NCBI GenBank assembly: GCA_017559045.1
Contig: JAFYTB010000074.1
Location: forward strand, 1 to 6,052
Length of the DNA stretch: 6,052 nucleotides
From: Eggerthellaceae bacterium
GTDB taxonomy: Bacteria; Actinomycetota; Coriobacteriia; Coriobacteriales; Eggerthellaceae
Direction of reading: 5' to 3'
Part shown: one piece after another, positions 4,830-6,052 of the stretch
Layout: each line of letters starts with the position of its first letter
Position numbering within the stretch: the stretch's first letter is position 1
Made by a program: the position numbers and the translations under genes
Notes under the pieces: model-generated
The model's input: the letters and a program-made list of their open reading frames with translations, nothing else
Databases searched by the model: none
What the model was told of the DNA's origin: nothing

Positions 4830-6052
4830 ATGACGAACTCGAATACCGATTACGTAGATCGAGGATTTGGCGGTGACGGACTGCTTTTCAAGCAGCTGAG
4901 ACTTGAGGTCATTTCCGTCATCGTTGCTGTGTTGGCAGCTTTTGTTTTGGCTTGGACGGCTTCTTCTCCGCAGGTCAACATCGCGGTAATGGTTGGCGCC
5001 GGTATTATCTTCACGCTTTCTATCGTTATCGTTCTGCGTCTGGTTCTCGATCCCGAATCGGTCAGAGCCCGTCAGTCCGATGCCATGCTGCAGCTGGCAA
5101 ATTCCACGCTTGACTACATGAAGGATGGCTTGACGCCTGAGGCTGCCCAGAATATTTGCGAGGTTCTTTTGCCTCATACAGCCGCTATTGCCGTTGCCAT
5201 TACGGGACGTGAGTACGTGCTGGGTTATACGGGATACCACGATCTGCCCAACCCTGCAGGCAACATCATTCGCACTCAGGCCACGTACGACACCATCGCC
5301 GATGGCCAGATGCGCGTGCTGCATACCTCTGAGGATATTGGCTTTCCGCAGGATATCACGCTCATCAAGGCAGCTATCATCGTGCCGCTTTCGATCGGCG
5401 ACAAGATCGAGGGTACGCTGAAGTTCTACTATCGCTCGCCGCGTCGCATCACGGCAACCCAGCGTTCTATTGCCGAGGGTTTCGGTCGTCTTCTTTCGAC
5501 GCAGATGGCCGCACGCGAGGTGGAGGCTCAGCGCAAGCTGGCTACCAGCATGGAGCTGAAGATGCTTCAGAGCCAGATCAATCCGCACTTCCTCTTCAAT
5601 ACCATCAACACTATTGCGTCGCTCATCCGCACCGATCCCATGAAGGCTCGTACGCTTCTGCGCGATTTCGCGATCTTCTATCGTCGTACGCTCGAAGATT
5701 CGTCGGAGCGCATCATGCTCTCGCGCGAGATCGAGCAGACCATGCGCTACTTCTCGTTCGAGATTGCCCGTTTTGGCGAGGAGCGTCTTGCCATGTGGAT
5801 CGCAACGGCACCCGACGTGCGAGACATGATGGTTCCGCCGTTCATTCTGCAGCCGTTAGTTGAGAATGCGGTGCGCCATGCAATGCCTCCCGAGGGCCAG
5901 CTGCTCATTACCATCAATGCTGAAGTTTCCGGTGACGACATCATCGTCGAGCTGTCCGACAACGGCGTGGGCATGAGCAAGGAGGCTTGCGAGGGCGTTA
6001 TGGCTCCTGCGCGTTCGACGGGCATGGGCATCGCCGTGAAGAACGTTCGCGA
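4830..6052 (+). CDS. LytS/YehU-type sensor histidine kinase with GAF domain, 3' end cut by window
   Basis: This membrane-bound kinase would phosphorylate a partner response regulator, in this family usually a LytTR-type DNA-binding protein encoded next door. The window holds 407 codons and ends inside the ATPase domain. Two hydrophobic segments lie at about 26-42 and 50-72. A GAF domain spans about 88-225 (IAVAITGREYVLGYTG at 120-135, AAIIVPLSIGDKIEGTLKFY at 181-200). A short coiled linker leads to the phospho-acceptor box LQSQINPHFLFNTINTI, with H253. The N box is LVENAVRHAM (N346), the next ATP-binding motif is DNGVGM (D377), and the G box starts at STGMGI (G398). All catalytic motifs seen are intact; only the last few dozen residues are missing. 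Unlike LytS and YehU, there is no room for five or six N-terminal membrane helices, so sensing may rely on the GAF domain. No stimulus can be assigned. Confidence 0.93.
   Translation, partial: MTNSNTDYVDRGFGGDGLLFKQLRLEVISVIVAVLAAFVLAWTASSPQVNIAVMVGAGIIFTLSIVIVLRLVLDPESVRARQSDAMLQLANSTLDYMKDGLTPEAAQNICEVLLPHTAAIAVAITGREYVLGYTGYHDLPNPAGNIIRTQATYDTIADGQMRVLHTSEDIGFPQDITLIKAAIIVPLSIGDKIEGTLKFYYRSPRRITATQRSIAEGFGRLLSTQMAAREVEAQRKLATSMELKMLQSQINPHFLFNTINTIASLIRTDPMKARTLLRDFAIFYRRTLEDSSERIMLSREIEQTMRYFSFEIARFGEERLAMWIATAPDVRDMMVPPFILQPLVENAVRHAMPPEGQLLITINAEVSGDDIIVELSDNGVGMSKEACEGVMAPARSTGMGIAVKNVR

Noticed and set aside
4749..5588. 279-codon minus-strand frame opposite the kinase gene
   Set aside because: It lies antisense to the clear GAF and kinase coding region; the long frame is a by-product of codon bias. 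Its product shows no family motifs.

Overview
The window is GC-rich, has five tightly packed genes all on the + strand, uses ATGA stop/start overlaps and carries GTG/TTG start candidates. Gene content and sequence style suggest a Gram-positive actinobacterium, most likely of the class Coriobacteriia (Collinsella/Olsenella/Slackia-like). This is an impression from protein sequence and codon use, not a database result. All genes look intact apart from two cut by the window edges. No tRNA, rRNA, insertion sequence, phage or CRISPR signal was seen.

Region 1 (2-3017) is a translationally coupled operon. It holds the 3' part of a TrkH-type potassium transporter subunit, then a small membrane-anchored protein with a predicted extracytoplasmic OB-like domain and no recognised function, then RsgA, the circularly permuted GTPase of 30S ribosome maturation. 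Both junctions are ATGA overlaps, so the three proteins are probably made from one mRNA.

Region 2 (3018-3267) is a 250-base non-coding gap. It contains a short degenerate repeat, a possible weak terminator hairpin, a good extended -10 promoter (TGCTACACT) and a leader of about 87 nt. Two helices in that leader share bases 3236-3240 and cannot both form, and one ends just before the Shine-Dalgarno of queT. This looks like a cis-regulatory RNA, although it does not match the preQ1 riboswitch classes as I remember them.

Region 3 (3268-4774) holds queT, the substrate-binding membrane subunit of an ECF transporter for a queuosine precursor. A TauE/SafE-family permease follows after a 31-nt gap and is probably on the same transcript.

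Region 4 (4775-6052) starts with a 55-nt gap carrying a TATACT -10 box and a TTTTCG/CGAAAA inverted repeat. A LytS/YehU-type sensor histidine kinase then runs off the window. It keeps the GAF, phospho-acceptor and ATPase motifs but has only two membrane segments in place of the usual multi-pass LytS sensor. Its response regulator, probably LytTR-type, would be expected just downstream.

I found nothing that is clearly a new biological system. The best leads are the queT leader RNA and the OB-like membrane protein lodged between trkH and rsgA.
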